This document shows, in pieces, positions 28,966 through 38,511 of a stretch of 64,000 nt of DNA. The translations under genes were made by a program, and so were the position numbers. The notes beneath the pieces were generated by a model. It saw only the letters and a list, made by a program, of their open reading frames with translations, ran no database searches and was not told the DNA's origin. Each line of letters begins with the position of its first letter. Position 1 is the first letter of the stretch. Source of the stretch: Caulobacter sp. (GTDB taxonomy: Bacteria > Pseudomonadota > Alphaproteobacteria > Caulobacterales > Caulobacteraceae); NCBI RefSeq assembly GCF_017744445.1, contig NZ_JAGIBH010000001.1, positions 508,178 through 572,177 of the forward strand, in the 5' to 3' direction.

Positions 28966-29862
28966 CTATTTCAACGGCAGGAACAGTTCGCACACCACCT
29001 CATGCACCGGCCTGTCGGGGAAGAGCGTGAAGTGCCGCTGGGCGTAGATCGGGAAGTCCCGCGCCTCCTCGCCGCTGGCCGGCAGCCATTCGCGGTAGAG
29101 ATAGAGCGCGGCGGGCTCCAGGTTGTGGGTGTTCTGGGCCACCCGCAGCACCGCGCAACGGCCGCCGGGGATCTGGCCGACCTTCATGTCCGGGTCGTCT
29201 GGCGCCACCGACATGTCCGTGCCGATACAGAGGTCCATGGCGTATTCGGCGGGGTTCTCAGGCGTCCGCTCTGAGCGGAAGATGTTGAAGGTCGGGTTCT
29301 TGTCGGGCGTCAGGCCGGCGGCCTTTCGCCAGGCGATGAAGCGCTCGATCGTGGCCGGCAGCGTGGCGCGGTCGCCGCGGTGTTCCATGATCGCCACAGG
29401 CGTGGCGGCCGCGTCGCGAATGATCACGTCTTCGGCTTCGTAGGTAATGTGCATCAGCTTGCTCCTGGCGTTGTCCAAGGGCCCGAAGGCCGCAAGCCAC
29501 GGCGCCCAGTCGGGCGATTTGCGAAACGACGAAGGCGACTGCTTGAACCGCTGCCGGAAGGCCCGCGCGAAGGCGTCCGGGGCGTCGTAGCCGGCCTCCA
29601 GCGCGATCTGCGTGACGCTTTGAGCGCCCGTATTGGCCAGCCGATGCGACGCGCGCTTCAGCCGGGCCAGCTGGACGTAGCGGTGCACGGACACCCCGAA
29701 GGTGGCCATGAACTGCCGGTGGAAATGGAACTTGGAGAAGGCGGCCACACGGGCCAGCGCCTCCAGGTCCAGATCGCCGTCCAGATGCTGGTCGACATGC
29801 TCCAGCACCCTCTGCATCCGGGCGTTATAGGTCTCGAGATAGGTCTTGGGCGCCGCCTTCAT
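28966..29862 (-). CDS. AraC-family regulator with GyrI-like effector domain
   Basis: 298 residues. The N-terminal AraC domain (about 12-115) has two helix-turn-helices: LEALARVAAFSKFHFHRQF and SVTQIALEAGYDAPDAFARA. The C-terminal part (about 140-298) is a GyrI/BacR-like small-molecule-binding domain (VAIMEHRGDRA, then FRSERTPENPAEYAMDLCIG). This N-terminal DNA-binding plus C-terminal GyrI order is that of Rob/SoxS-like ligand-sensing activators. It is convergent with the ligase-DUF1499 gene; target genes are not evident. Confidence 0.88.
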   Translation of the reverse strand: MKAAPKTYLETYNARMQRVLEHVDQHLDGDLDLEALARVAAFSKFHFHRQFMATFGVSVHRYVQLARLKRASHRLANTGAQSVTQIALEAGYDAPDAFARAFRQRFKQSPSSFRKSPDWAPWLAAFGPLDNARSKLMHITYEAEDVIIRDAAATPVAIMEHRGDRATLPATIERFIAWRKAAGLTPDKNPTFNIFRSERTPENPAEYAMDLCIGTDMSVAPDDPDMKVGQIPGGRCAVLRVAQNTHNLEPAALYLYREWLPASGEEARDFPIYAQRHFTLFPDRPVHEVVCELFLPLK

Positions 29863-29941
29863 CGTCTCCCGCTTCTTCCGTGGCGGCGTCAGTTACGCGC
29901 TGACGGCTGGAGCCTTCTCGACCGATCTTGCGGTTCTGCGC

Positions 29942-30829
29942 TCAGGCCAGCCGGTATTCGGCGTCCAGGCCATCGCCGGTCGCCGCGACGCGTCCCTCGC
30001 GGACCAGCTGCAGCATGTGGGCCAGCACCGAGTGGGCGGCGGCCGGATGCAGGCGAGGGTCCACGGCGGCGTAAAGGCTGGGAACCATGGCCTTGATGGT
30101 GGTGAAACCGGCGGCCAGGGCCTCGACGATCTGGGCCTCGCGGGCCCGGCGGTGGGCGACATAGGCGTCGATGAACGGCCCGACCTCGCGCACCGGCGCG
30201 CCGTGGGTGGGCCACAGGGTCTGGAAGCCGCGCGCCTTCACCTTTTCCAGGCTGGCGAAATAGTCGCCCATGTCGCCGTCGGGCGGGGTGATGACCGTGG
30301 TCGACCAGCCCATGATGTGGTCACCGGAGAACAGGGCGTTCTCTTCCTTCAGCGCGAAGCACACATGGTTGGAGGTGTGGCCCGGCGTGGTGATCGCCTC
30401 CAGCGTCCAGCCAGGACCGGACAGCACGTCGCCGTCGGCCAGGATCACGTCGGGACGGAAGCGGTCGTCGCCGCCTTCCTCCAGGGCCGGAGCATCGCTG
30501 GCGTGCGGGGCAGGGGCGGGCAGGCCATAGACCTTGGCCCCGAAGGCCTGGGCCAGCGGATGGGCGAGGGGCGAGTGGTCCAGGTGGTGATGGGTGACCA
30601 GCACATGGGTGACGCGCTCGCCGGCCAAAACGGCCTTCAGCGCTTCGAAATGCTCTTCCTGGTCGGGACCGGGGTCGATCACCGCCACCTCGCCCTGGCC
30701 GATGATGTAGACGCCGGTGCCGGTATAGGTGAACGGCCCTGGATTGCGGGCGATGACCCGCCGGATCCGCGGCGAGACCTCGTCGCAGCGGCCGTATTCG
30801 AATTCCAGCTCGCGAACGAAGGGAATCAT
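29942..30829 (-). CDS. MBL-fold metallo-hydrolase, LACTB2/glyoxalase-II-like
   Basis: About 295 residues from the ATG at 30829, which has GGAGA at good spacing; a TTG at 30844 is an alternative. The metal-binding motif is complete: VTHHHLDHSPLA (HxHxDH), a later His in ITTPGHTSNHVCF, Asp in LFSGDHIMGW and His in LWPTHGAPV. The C-terminal 80 residues form the winged-helix extension seen in LACTB2-like enzymes. Members hydrolyse thioesters or cleave RNA; the substrate here is unknown. Confidence 0.85.
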   Translation of the reverse strand: MIPFVRELEFEYGRCDEVSPRIRRVIARNPGPFTYTGTGVYIIGQGEVAVIDPGPDQEEHFEALKAVLAGERVTHVLVTHHHLDHSPLAHPLAQAFGAKVYGLPAPAPHASDAPALEEGGDDRFRPDVILADGDVLSGPGWTLEAITTPGHTSNHVCFALKEENALFSGDHIMGWSTTVITPPDGDMGDYFASLEKVKARGFQTLWPTHGAPVREVGPFIDAYVAHRRAREAQIVEALAAGFTTIKAMVPSLYAAVDPRLHPAAAHSVLAHMLQLVREGRVAATGDGLDAEYRLA

Positions 30830-30911
30830 CGGGAGCGTCTCCAAAAAGGCGCGGACCGGGGCGGCGCCAGTCTTGCGCTTTTACCCTCCAGTAACCTTCG
30901 GAGGACGGGCC

Positions 30912-31058
30912 ATGGCGGCGGACGCGGCGATTTTTGTCTCAAAACGGCTCCAGCGCGCGGCCTTCGCCATCGTGTGTATCATCATGGCTCAGTTCGTCCT
31001 GGCCAGCTGCCAGGCCGAACCGACCCCGATGGTGGCCCGCGAGTCGGCCGCCTTCTAG
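30912..31058 (+). CDS. Small predicted lipoprotein
   Basis: 48 residues, divergent from the MBL gene. The ATG at 30912 has GGAGG about seven bases upstream. A short basic N-terminus (KRLQRAA) is followed by a hydrophobic stretch and a lipobox LASC at about residues 31-34, leaving a mature tail of only about 15 residues. This pattern fits a tiny lipoprotein of entericidin-like size; function unknown. Support is the start context and the signal; coding potential is not tested. Confidence 0.5.
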   Translation: MAADAAIFVSKRLQRAAFAIVCIIMAQFVLASCQAEPTPMVARESAAF

Positions 31059-31069
31059 AATCCTTCTGC

Positions 31070-31477
31070 CTAAGAAGGCAGCACGCCCGACAGGTCATAG
31101 CCCGCTTGGAGGCCCTGGGTGACCAGGGTCTGGCGGTCCTCGCCCGCCAGCGCCTGGCCGATCGACCAGGTGACGATCGAGCGCGTGCCCGAGCGGCAGA
31201 ATGCCAGCACCGGCCCGTCGGCCGCCTCGACCGCCGCGCGCACCGCGTCGACCTGCTCCTGGGTGGGGCCGCCGCGCACCGGCACATGCAGATAGTCCAG
31301 GCCCGCCGCGCGGGCCGCCGCCTCGATGACCGCGCTCGAAGGCTGGCTGGGATCCTCGCCGTCGGGGCGGTTGTTGATCACGAGCACGAATCCTTCGGTC
31401 GCGGCGCGGGCCATATCGGCCTCCGTCACCTGCGGGCTGACGGACAGGGATTCGGTGACTCGTCGGAAATCGCTCAT
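31070..31477 (-). CDS. TIGR01244 / DUF442 sulfur-transferase or phosphatase-like protein
   Basis: 135 residues. It has the cysteine-phosphatase loop signature AFCRSGTRS (Cys-x5-Arg, about residue 92-100) and DUF442 features (VINNRPDGEDPSQPSS, YLHVPVRGGPTQEQV). Family members occur in Blh-type proteins and sulfide metabolism, with rhodanese-like or phosphatase activity. It is convergent with the small lipoprotein gene. Substrate unknown. Confidence 0.85.
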   Translation of the reverse strand: MSDFRRVTESLSVSPQVTEADMARAATEGFVLVINNRPDGEDPSQPSSAVIEAAARAAGLDYLHVPVRGGPTQEQVDAVRAAVEAADGPVLAFCRSGTRSIVTWSIGQALAGEDRQTLVTQGLQAGYDLSGVLPS

Positions 31478-32082
31478 CGGTTCGCCGCAACTGGAAGGCG
31501 CGACGCAATTTCGCCGCTCCGCATTGTCGCGACCTGCGGGCGCCTAGGCAATGGTCACCGCCGCCTCCAAGCGTGCACTTGGAATGACCATGCGTAGGGA
31601 GAACATGCCGCGAGGGCGGGGTTCATTAAAAGAATTTTATCTAGAACCGGTCGGTCGCGAGGATGATTTGTTGCCTGTCAATTGCCGAGGGCAAGATTGT
31701 CGCAAAAAATTCTTCGAAACGCGTTGCGCGATACCGGCGGTCTTCGAGGTCGAAATAACCTCGTCAAAACAAGACAATGATCAACTCATGCCCGACCATT
31801 TTATAGTCAAGGTATCCCTATTGATCGCCGGTTTGCCGAATGGTGGCGGGGCTGTGGCGATTTTGCGACAGGGGCTGTCGATGTGGATTACAGTTCTGCA
31901 ATGACAATTGACCCTCGGCCGTAGCGGCCCCTAACGTCGCCGCAACCGGGGAAATGTTTCCGGGACACCAGTGATCTCGTGGCGTGAACTACGCGGATTT
32001 CCGCTCCAGTTCGGACAAAGTTTCTAGAGGGGGACTCGTCCGATCTGCCGCTCTCGCCATGCTCAGAGGGGATTTGAACAGC
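31478..32082. other. Gene-free, AT-richer leader of the TonB receptor
   Basis: About 600 bp between the DUF442 gene and the TonB receptor. Much of 31590-31910 is notably less GC-rich than the surroundings. An open frame of 117 codons (31551-31904) has no recognisable product or good ribosome-binding site and is not called. Small inverted repeats occur: GGCCG-TAG-CGGCC near 31917-31929 and GGAAA-TG-TTTCC near 31949-31961. It probably holds the receptor's promoter and regulatory sites. Confidence 0.5.
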
Positions 32083-35000
32083 ATGCTTTCCACCAAAGGT
32101 AGCGCCCGCGCGCGTCTACTGACGACGACGCTGCTCGCCGGTCTGGCGACCGTCGCCACGCCGGTTGCGATCGCGACCGTCGCGGCCATGGCGCCCACGA
32201 TCGCCAGCGCTCAGGACTACAGCTCGGGCTCGCTCGTCGGCACCGTGCGCGACACTTCCGGCGCTCCGGTCGCCGGCGCCACCGTCGCCGTGAAGTCGCT
32301 GGACCAGGGCTTCACCCGCTCGGTCACGACCAACGACGAGGGCCAGTTCCGCGTTCCCCTGATCCCGATCGGCGGCTACTCGGTCGCGATCAACAAGGAC
32401 GGCTTCCAACCGACCAACGACGGCAACGTCCGCGTCGGCCTGGGTGGTTCGACCGCCTATACCTTCACCCTGGCCGGCGCCAGCGAGCAGGTCAGCGAAG
32501 TGGTGATCACCGCCACCGCCAACCCGCAGCTCGACTTCGCCGCGACGACCAAGGGTCTGACCGTCGACATCGAAACCCTGACCAAGCAAGCGCCGATCGG
32601 CCGCTCGCTGACGGCCGTTGTCCAGCTGGCTCCGGGCGTCGTCACCGGCAGCTCGTCGCGCGTCACCACGGCCCCGTCGGCCGCCAACTTCGGCGGTCAA
32701 CCGTCGGTCGGCGGCGGCTCGGTCGCTGAAAACGCCTTCTACGTGAACGGCCTGAACATCACGAACTTCGACACGTACATCGGCGCCGCCGAAGTGCCGT
32801 TCGACTTCTACAAGTCGATCGAAGTGAAGACCGGCGGCTATCCCGCCGAGTTCGGTCGCGCCACCGGCGGCGTCATCAACGCCGTCACGAAGTCGGGTTC
32901 GAACACCTTCCGCTTCGGCGTCCATGGCAACTACGAAGCCGACGCCTGGCGCCAGGACTCGCCGGACACCTACATCATCGCCAACCACCGTTCGAAGCGC
33001 ACTGACAAGAGCGCCACGTTCGAAGTCAGCGGTCCGATCATCGAGGACCACCTGTTCTTCTACGTGATGAACCAGCAGCGCGATCTGACGACGGCGCAAG
33101 CCCAGAAGACGACCGGCCAGTACGTCGTCGACAAGTCGAACGACCCGTTCTGGGGCGCCAAGATCGACGGCTACATCACCGACAAGCAGCGCGTCGAACT
33201 GACCTATTTCGACACCCAGAAGACCATCAACCGTTCGGCCTTCGGCTACACGGCGGCGACCGACACCATCGGCGCGGCCCTGCCGTCGACCGTCTACCGT
33301 CAGGGCGGCGTGAACTACGTGGCTCGCTATACGGGCACGTTCACCGACTGGTTCACCCTGTCGGCCGCCTACGGCAAGAACCGCGACTCCAACAGCGTGC
33401 TGCCAGGCAACACCGTTGACCCGCTGGTCACCAGCGACGTCGACGGCCAGGCCACGACGACGATCTCGAACCAGAAGCAAGCCACGATCGAAACCCGCAA
33501 GACGCTGCGTGAATTCTATCGCATCGACGGCGACCTGTACTTCGACTTCCTGGGCAAGCACCACGTCCGTGGCGGCTTCGACCACGAAAAGACGACCCTG
33601 AACCACGCCTCGATCAACACCGGTCCGGGCGCCACGGGTATCGCCTACGTCTATCACCGTCCGAAGTTCGACGCGACCAACCCGACCGCTCGTGACGCCA
33701 ACGGCGTGCTGGGCGGTGTGAACTATGTCGAAGTGCAGACGAACCGCTTCGGCGGCGCGCCGGTGCACGGCGTCAACGAAGCCTGGTACATCCAGGACGC
33801 CTGGGACATCACCCCGGACCTGAGCCTGCAGCTGGGCATCCGCAACGACAAGTTCACCCTGGACAACCTGCTGGGCGAACAGGTCCTGAACCTGAAGAAC
33901 AACTGGGGCCCGCGCGTTGGCGTGACCTGGGATCCGGTCGGCGAAGGCAAGGACAAGATCTCGTTCTCGTTCGGCCGCTACTATATCCCGCCGGCGTCGA
34001 ACCTCAGCTACCGCGGCGCCGACCTGGGCTACAGCGCGTTCTTCTACGCGCCGGGCTATGTCAACGGCACCACGAACGGCCCGGACTTCGTGAAGGGCGC
34101 CAACCAGGCCCCGACCGCCCTGGGCACGCAGATCACCACCACGACCAACCCGGGCCTCCCGGCTGGTACGCTGACGGTCTGTCCGTCGTCGGTCGTCGCC
34201 GGTTCGCCGAACGTGATCGGTTGTACGGTGTCCTACGGCCTCGGCGTCGCCGAGCCGGCCTACTCGAAGGCCGCTCAAGGCATCAAGGCTTCGCAAGAAG
34301 ACGAATTCACGATCGGCTACGAGCGTCAGTTCAACCAACTGTGGAAGGGCGGCGTCAACCTGACGTACCGCAAGCTGAACCGCATTTCGGAAGACACCAC
34401 CCTCGACCCGTTCGTCGTGAAGTGGTGTAACGCCCACGTCGCTGGCGCGACGCTGGCCGCCTGCGAGAACATCTTCAACAACTCGTGGCAGTACATCGTC
34501 TTCAACCCGGGTGAAGACCTGACGATCAAGCTGCGTCAGCCGAACGCCCTGGTGCACGACGCCGCGACGATCGCCGCCGCCGCCGCCCTGCCGAAGGAAC
34601 TGACCTTCACCGCTCAAGAGCTGGGCTTCCCCAAGCCGAAGCGTGAGTACATCGCTCTGGAGTTCACCTTCGAGCGCGCTTTCGACGGCAAGTGGGGCCT
34701 GCAAGGCTCGTACACCCTGTCGGAAAGCAAGGGTAACTACGAAGGCACCGTTCTGTCGGACAACAACCAGGCCGACGCCGGTTCGACCGTGCTGTATGAC
34801 TTCGTCGGTCTGACCGACTACCAGCAAGGTCTGCTGCCGAACCACCACGCCCACCAGTTCAAGGTGTTCGGCACCTACGCCCTCACCGACAACCTGATGT
34901 TCGGCGCCAACGCGTCGGTCATCTCGCCGAAGCACCAGGGCTGCCTGGGTCGTCACCCGACCGACGGTAACTCGGCCGGTTACGGCGCCGCTTCGCGCTG

Positions 35001-35313
35001 GTGCAAGACCTTCAGCGACACGGGCGCCCTGCTGGCCCCGAGCGCTCCGGTTCCGCGCGGTTCGGCTCAGGAAACCGATTGGCAGACGACCCTCGATCTG
35101 TCGGTCCGTTACACCGTGCCGGAAAAGATCATGGCTCTGGGTGGCAACCTGGTCCTGCGCGCCGACGTCTTCAACGTGTTCAACTCGGACGCCATCACGT
35201 CCTACGAAGAGCGCCGCGAAACGACCGGTGGCGGCTACTCGGCCAACTACCGCAAGCCGATCGCCTACCAAGAGCCGCGCTACGTGCGCGTGGGCTTCGA
35301 CCTGGAATTCTAA
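32083..35313 (+). CDS. Oar-like TonB-dependent receptor with carboxypeptidase-regulatory-like N-terminus
   Basis: About 1076 residues from the ATG at 32083, giving a signal peptide that ends ASAQ; the open frame extends 33 codons further up to a GTG but without signal features. The mature N-terminus carries a carboxypeptidase-regulatory-like domain (SLVGTVRDTSGAPVAGATVA), then the plug (SLTAVVQLAPGVVT, GGYPAEFGRATGGVINAVTK) and a long 22-strand-type barrel ending YVRVGFDLEF. Such receptors import large substrates, often peptides or glycans, or take part in surface functions. Strong codon bias and a strong terminator suggest high expression. Confidence 0.9.
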   Translation: MLSTKGSARARLLTTTLLAGLATVATPVAIATVAAMAPTIASAQDYSSGSLVGTVRDTSGAPVAGATVAVKSLDQGFTRSVTTNDEGQFRVPLIPIGGYSVAINKDGFQPTNDGNVRVGLGGSTAYTFTLAGASEQVSEVVITATANPQLDFAATTKGLTVDIETLTKQAPIGRSLTAVVQLAPGVVTGSSSRVTTAPSAANFGGQPSVGGGSVAENAFYVNGLNITNFDTYIGAAEVPFDFYKSIEVKTGGYPAEFGRATGGVINAVTKSGSNTFRFGVHGNYEADAWRQDSPDTYIIANHRSKRTDKSATFEVSGPIIEDHLFFYVMNQQRDLTTAQAQKTTGQYVVDKSNDPFWGAKIDGYITDKQRVELTYFDTQKTINRSAFGYTAATDTIGAALPSTVYRQGGVNYVARYTGTFTDWFTLSAAYGKNRDSNSVLPGNTVDPLVTSDVDGQATTTISNQKQATIETRKTLREFYRIDGDLYFDFLGKHHVRGGFDHEKTTLNHASINTGPGATGIAYVYHRPKFDATNPTARDANGVLGGVNYVEVQTNRFGGAPVHGVNEAWYIQDAWDITPDLSLQLGIRNDKFTLDNLLGEQVLNLKNNWGPRVGVTWDPVGEGKDKISFSFGRYYIPPASNLSYRGADLGYSAFFYAPGYVNGTTNGPDFVKGANQAPTALGTQITTTTNPGLPAGTLTVCPSSVVAGSPNVIGCTVSYGLGVAEPAYSKAAQGIKASQEDEFTIGYERQFNQLWKGGVNLTYRKLNRISEDTTLDPFVVKWCNAHVAGATLAACENIFNNSWQYIVFNPGEDLTIKLRQPNALVHDAATIAAAAALPKELTFTAQELGFPKPKREYIALEFTFERAFDGKWGLQGSYTLSESKGNYEGTVLSDNNQADAGSTVLYDFVGLTDYQQGLLPNHHAHQFKVFGTYALTDNLMFGANASVISPKHQGCLGRHPTDGNSAGYGAASRWCKTFSDTGALLAPSAPVPRGSAQETDWQTTLDLSVRYTVPEKIMALGGNLVLRADVFNVFNSDAITSYEERRETTGGGYSANYRKPIAYQEPRYVRVGFDLEF

Positions 35314-35346
35314 TTCCCGGTCGGGACCTGACGGTTCTGAGAATGG

Positions 35347-35382
35347 CGGCGGGCTCCGAAAGGAGCCCGCCGTTTTCTTTTG
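35347..35382 (+). terminator. Rho-independent terminator of the TonB receptor
   Basis: An 11-bp exact stem (35347-35357 with 35362-35372) with a GAAA loop and a T-rich tail (GTTTTCTTTT) lies 34 bp after the stop. Confidence 0.92.
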
Positions 35383-35466
35383 TGCGCTTGGTCTGGGCGC
35401 CTGAGGGGCGGCCGTTGACAAGGGGCGGCCGGCAGCGGCCATCCTGGCGGTGACGGAGGTTCGACC

Positions 35467-36153
35467 ATGGCGGCGACATCGCGACGCTCCGCTGATGCCC
35501 TGGGACTGGCGGGCGACGGCGACGACCTGGACCTGATCACGACGATCGAAGATTCGTTCGGGCTGCGCTTCGGCGACGAGACCGCCCAATGGACAACCGT
35601 GGGAGAGCTCCATGAGGCGTTGGTCGGCCAGATCGCGCCGACGGCTGCCGCGGGACGTTGCGCGACCTCCATGGCCTTCTATCGGCTCCGCGCGGCGCTG
35701 ACGCGGCTGGCGACCCCCGCGAGCCCCATAACGCCCCGGACGCGGCTGGAGGGCTTGGCCCGAATAACGCCCAATCGCCTGCTGGCCGCGCTGAGGCGCG
35801 AGCTGGGCGTGGACATGCCTTCAGCCTCGCTTTCGGCCCGGGGAGAGGTAGGGCTTCTGCTGCTGCTGGCGGGTCTCGCGGCGGTTCCCCTGGCCATCGC
35901 CGTTCATCCGCTTTGGCCCAGCCTCGCGCTGTTGCCCGTGGGATGGGTCATGGTCCGCCATGATCCGGGATGGTTCGGAGAGATGTCGGTCGGCGATCTT
36001 GCCCGTGTCGTCGCCCTTCGAAACTTCAACCACTTCGCGGCGTTGGGCGCGGACAGTCGCCCGGACGCGGTCTGGCGGACCCTGTGCGCCCTGATCGAGG
36101 AGGAGACGGGCCGAGCGGCCAAGTCGATCCGTCCGGACACTCGGTTCTACTGA
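35467..36153 (+). CDS. Membrane protein with degenerate acyl-carrier-like segments
   Basis: 228 residues, not a family I recognise. Three stretches resemble acyl carrier proteins: residues 20-55 (LDLITTIEDSFGL, then TVGELHEALVGQI) look like the second half; 69-182 like a whole unit (FYRLRAALTRL, ITPRTRLEGL, RLLAALRRELGVDMP, SVGDLARVVALRN) interrupted by a transmembrane hairpin at about 128-164; and 201-228 (VWRTLCALIEEETG ending IRPDTRFY) like a first helix. The phosphopantetheine Ser of DSL is absent in all. It lies between two terminators, as a single transcription unit. Function unknown. Confidence 0.6.
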   Translation: MAATSRRSADALGLAGDGDDLDLITTIEDSFGLRFGDETAQWTTVGELHEALVGQIAPTAAAGRCATSMAFYRLRAALTRLATPASPITPRTRLEGLARITPNRLLAALRRELGVDMPSASLSARGEVGLLLLLAGLAAVPLAIAVHPLWPSLALLPVGWVMVRHDPGWFGEMSVGDLARVVALRNFNHFAALGADSRPDAVWRTLCALIEEETGRAAKSIRPDTRFY

Positions 36154-36168
36154 CCAGCGCCCAGCAAA

Positions 36169-36205
36169 AAGGCCGCCCGGGGAGCCCCGAGCGGCCTTCT
36201 TGTCT
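36169..36205. terminator. Terminator between convergent genes
   Basis: Outer arms AAGGCCGC (36169-36176) and GCGGCCTT (36191-36198) plus an inner CGGGG/CCCCG stem form a strong hairpin. An A-run lies on one side and a T-rich tail on the other, so it can serve both the acyl-carrier-like gene (+) and sppA (-). Confidence 0.85.
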
Positions 36206-36224
36206 CTCTATGTAGAAGAAGAGC

Positions 36225-38009
36225 CTACCGCACCGGCGTGTCGGCCAGCACCGACGCCCCGCCGGGCGCCGCCCGCAGGCGGGCCTTGGCCATCTCGTCC
36301 AGGATCGCCTGAGAGCGCGGATCGCCCATCACCCAGGCCGCGGCCGCCAGGGTCTTGGCCGAGGTCTCCGAGACGCCCAGGAAGCGCTCGAAGGCCTCGA
36401 ACGGCGAGGGCGCGCCGTCCATGCGCTTGAGGCGCACGTCATCCTTCAGCTTGGCCAGCGACCTGGCCTTGTCGACGGCGTCGTAGAAGCCGCCCAGCTG
36501 GTCCACCAGGCCCAGTTGCTTGGCCTGCTCCCCCGTCCAGACGCGGCCCTTGGCGATCTCACGCACGCGCTCGGGCGGCAGCTTGCGGCCCTCGGCCACG
36601 CGGCTGATGAAGCCGGCATAAATGCGGTCCATCCAGCCGGCGAACTTGGCGCGCTGGTCGGGCGTGAAGCCCTCGGCCGAGCCGAAGGCCTGCGAATAGT
36701 CGCCGCCGACATGCAGGTCCTTGGTGTCGACGCCGAAGCGGGCCAGGGCGTCGCCGATGGCGAACTTGCCGCCATAGACGCCGATCGAGCCGGTCAGGGT
36801 CGAGGGCTCGGCGACGATCGAGTCGGCCTGGCTGGAGATCCAGTAGCCGCCCGAGGCCGCGTACGTGCCCATGCTGACCACGACGGGCTTGCCGGCCGCC
36901 TTGGCGCTCTTCATGGCCGCCAGGATCTGCTCCGAGGCCGTGTCCGAACCGCCGGGCGAGGAGACGCGGAAGACGATCGCCTTGACGTCCTTGTCGTCGG
37001 CCGCGTCCTTGAAGGCCTTGGCCACCTCGTCCGAATAGACGTTGCTGTCGCCGCCGAACGGCGAGCCGCCGCCGCCCGCGCCGGTGACGATCGCGCCCTC
37101 GGCGCCGATCACCGCGATGGCCGGACCGGTCTTGACCGGGGTCGGCTTGGAGCGGCTGGCATAGTCGTCGAAGTCGACCAGCTTGGCGCCCTTGCCGGCC
37201 TTGTCCAGGGCGAAGGCCTGGATGTCGCTGACCTGGCCGACCTTGTCGATCAGGCCCTTGGCTTGCGCTTCCTGGGCGCTGTAGGGGCCGTCTTCCAGCG
37301 TCTTGATCAGCAGGGCCGGGTCGCGCTTGCGATCGACGGCGGCGCTGGTCAGGGCGGTGCGATAGACCGAGCCCATCCACGACAGCGTCGATTCCCGGTG
37401 GGCCGGGGTGTAGTCGCTGTAGAGATAGGGGTTCACGGCGTTCTTGTACTCGTAGCGCTGCTCGTACTCGGCCTTGACGCCGTACTTGTCGAAGAAGCGC
37501 TTGAAGAACATCGCCTCGGACGAGACGCCGACCGCCTGGAAGCTCGAATCCGGCTGCATCCAGAACTCGCTGGTCGCCGCGCCCAGCATGTAGGTCGAGG
37601 TGACCATGCCGGAGGGATAAAGGCCCTGGCTGTGGGCGTAGATCGGCTTCTTGCCGACCTCGCGGAAGTGCTTGAAGGCCAGGCGCAGCTCGTCGGCCGC
37701 CGCCGGGGCGACGCCGCCCTCGGGCAGGCGCACCAGCACGCTCTCGACCTTGTCGTCCTTTTCGGCCCGGCGCAGCGTCTCGATGATCGACATCACCGAA
37801 TCCCCGCCGCCGCCGAAGGCCGCGAACGGGCTCTTGGGCTCCTGGTCGGTCAGGCTGTCGCGCAGATCCAGCTGCAGCACGGTGTGGGTCGGGACGGGCG
37901 CGGGCCGGGCGGCGCCGGCGGCCATCACGATCAGCAGGAAGGGCACTCCGACCACGAACAGAAGAAGGCCGACGAAAACGCCGGCGACGGTCAGGAAGAA
38001 CTGCTTCAT
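36225..38009 (-). CDS. sppA: Signal peptide peptidase SppA, 67K type
   Basis: 594 residues, matching the long two-module SppA. An N-terminal membrane anchor (about 5-30) is followed by two S49 peptidase modules. The second module has the catalytic Ser in [11 protein letters not shown]; the first contributes the Lys of the Ser-Lys dyad (near [16 protein letters not shown]). Several motifs support it: [15 protein letters not shown] and [10 protein letters not shown]. SppA degrades cleaved signal peptides in the inner membrane. It is convergent with the preceding gene and ends near the tRNA-Pro gene. Confidence 0.94.
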   Translation of the reverse strand: MKQFFLTVAGVFVGLLLFVVGVPFLLIVMAAGAARPAPVPTHTVLQLDLRDSLTDQEPKSPFAAFGGGGDSVMSIIETLRRAEKDDKVESVLVRLPEGGVAPAAADELRLAFKHFREVGKKPIYAHSQGLYPSGMVTSTYMLGAATSEFWMQPDSSFQAVGVSSEAMFFKRFFDKYGVKAEYEQRYEYKNAVNPYLYSDYTPAHRESTLSWMGSVYRTALTSAAVDRKRDPALLIKTLEDGPYSAQEAQAKGLIDKVGQVSDIQAFALDKAGKGAKLVDFDDYASRSKPTPVKTGPAIAVIGAEGAIVTGAGGGGSPFGGDSNVYSDEVAKAFKDAADDKDVKAIVFRVSSPGGSDTASEQILAAMKSAKAAGKPVVVSMGTYAASGGYWISSQADSIVAEPSTLTGSIGVYGGKFAIGDALARFGVDTKDLHVGGDYSQAFGSAEGFTPDQRAKFAGWMDRIYAGFISRVAEGRKLPPERVREIAKGRVWTGEQAKQLGLVDQLGGFYDAVDKARSLAKLKDDVRLKRMDGAPSPFEAFERFLGVSETSAKTLAAAAWVMGDPRSQAILDEMAKARLRAAPGGASVLADTPVR

Positions 38010-38195
38010 CGGAGGTCCTGGCTAGCGAAACCGGAAACAAGCTAACCGGTGTTCGGGTTGCGACCAAATGAAGAGCGCGCAACGAATCTCGGCAACACGC
38101 GCAGATGGCGCATGCAAAGGCTCGGCGCCGCTTTCGCGGCGCCCAAGCTTATGAATTTTAGGCTGTTTTCCCGCCTCTGGTTGGCGAGGAGATAA

Positions 38196-38272
38196 TGGTC
38201 GGAGTGGCAGGATTTGAACCTGCGACCCCTGCGTCCCGAACGCAGTGCTCTACCAGACTGAGCCACACTCCG
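38196..38272 (-). tRNA. tRNA-Pro (anticodon CGG)
   Basis: Read on the minus strand, 77 nt with encoded CCA. Acceptor stem CGGAGTG pairs with CACTCCG. The anticodon stem CTGCG/CGCAG encloses TTCGGGA, giving anticodon CGG. The T-arm has GGTTCAAATCC. The discriminator is A. Confidence 0.97.
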
Positions 38273-38437
38273 ACTTGGAGGCCGGCCTTATAGGGGGCGG
38301 TTTCGGAGGGCGCAAGCGCCTTTTTTGAGGTTCGTGTGACGGCCCGAAAAAAGTTCTGAAATGGGATGTTGCATCCATCCGAGTCGTGGGCTATCTCCAC
38401 CGCCTCGCCGAGCCCTGACGGGTTTCGCCGTTCCTGC

Positions 38438-38511
38438 TGGGGAATGGTGTAATGGTAACACTGCGGTTTTTGGTACCGTCATTCTAGGTTCGAGTCCTAG
38501 TTCCCCAGCCA
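38438..38511 (+). tRNA. tRNA-Gln (anticodon TTG)
   Basis: 74 nt with encoded CCA. Acceptor stem TGGGGAA pairs with TTCCCCA. The anticodon stem encloses TTTTGGT, giving anticodon TTG. T-arm CTAGGTTCGAGTCCTAG is intact. Confidence 0.96.

Noticed and set aside
31551..31904. Open frame of 117 codons upstream of the TonB receptor.
   Set aside because: No recognisable domain, poor start context, and amino-acid composition that simply follows the AT-rich leader.
38196..38511. tRNA-flanked integration site for a mobile element.
   Set aside because: No integrase, no direct repeat of a tRNA 3' end and no compositional island were seen nearby.
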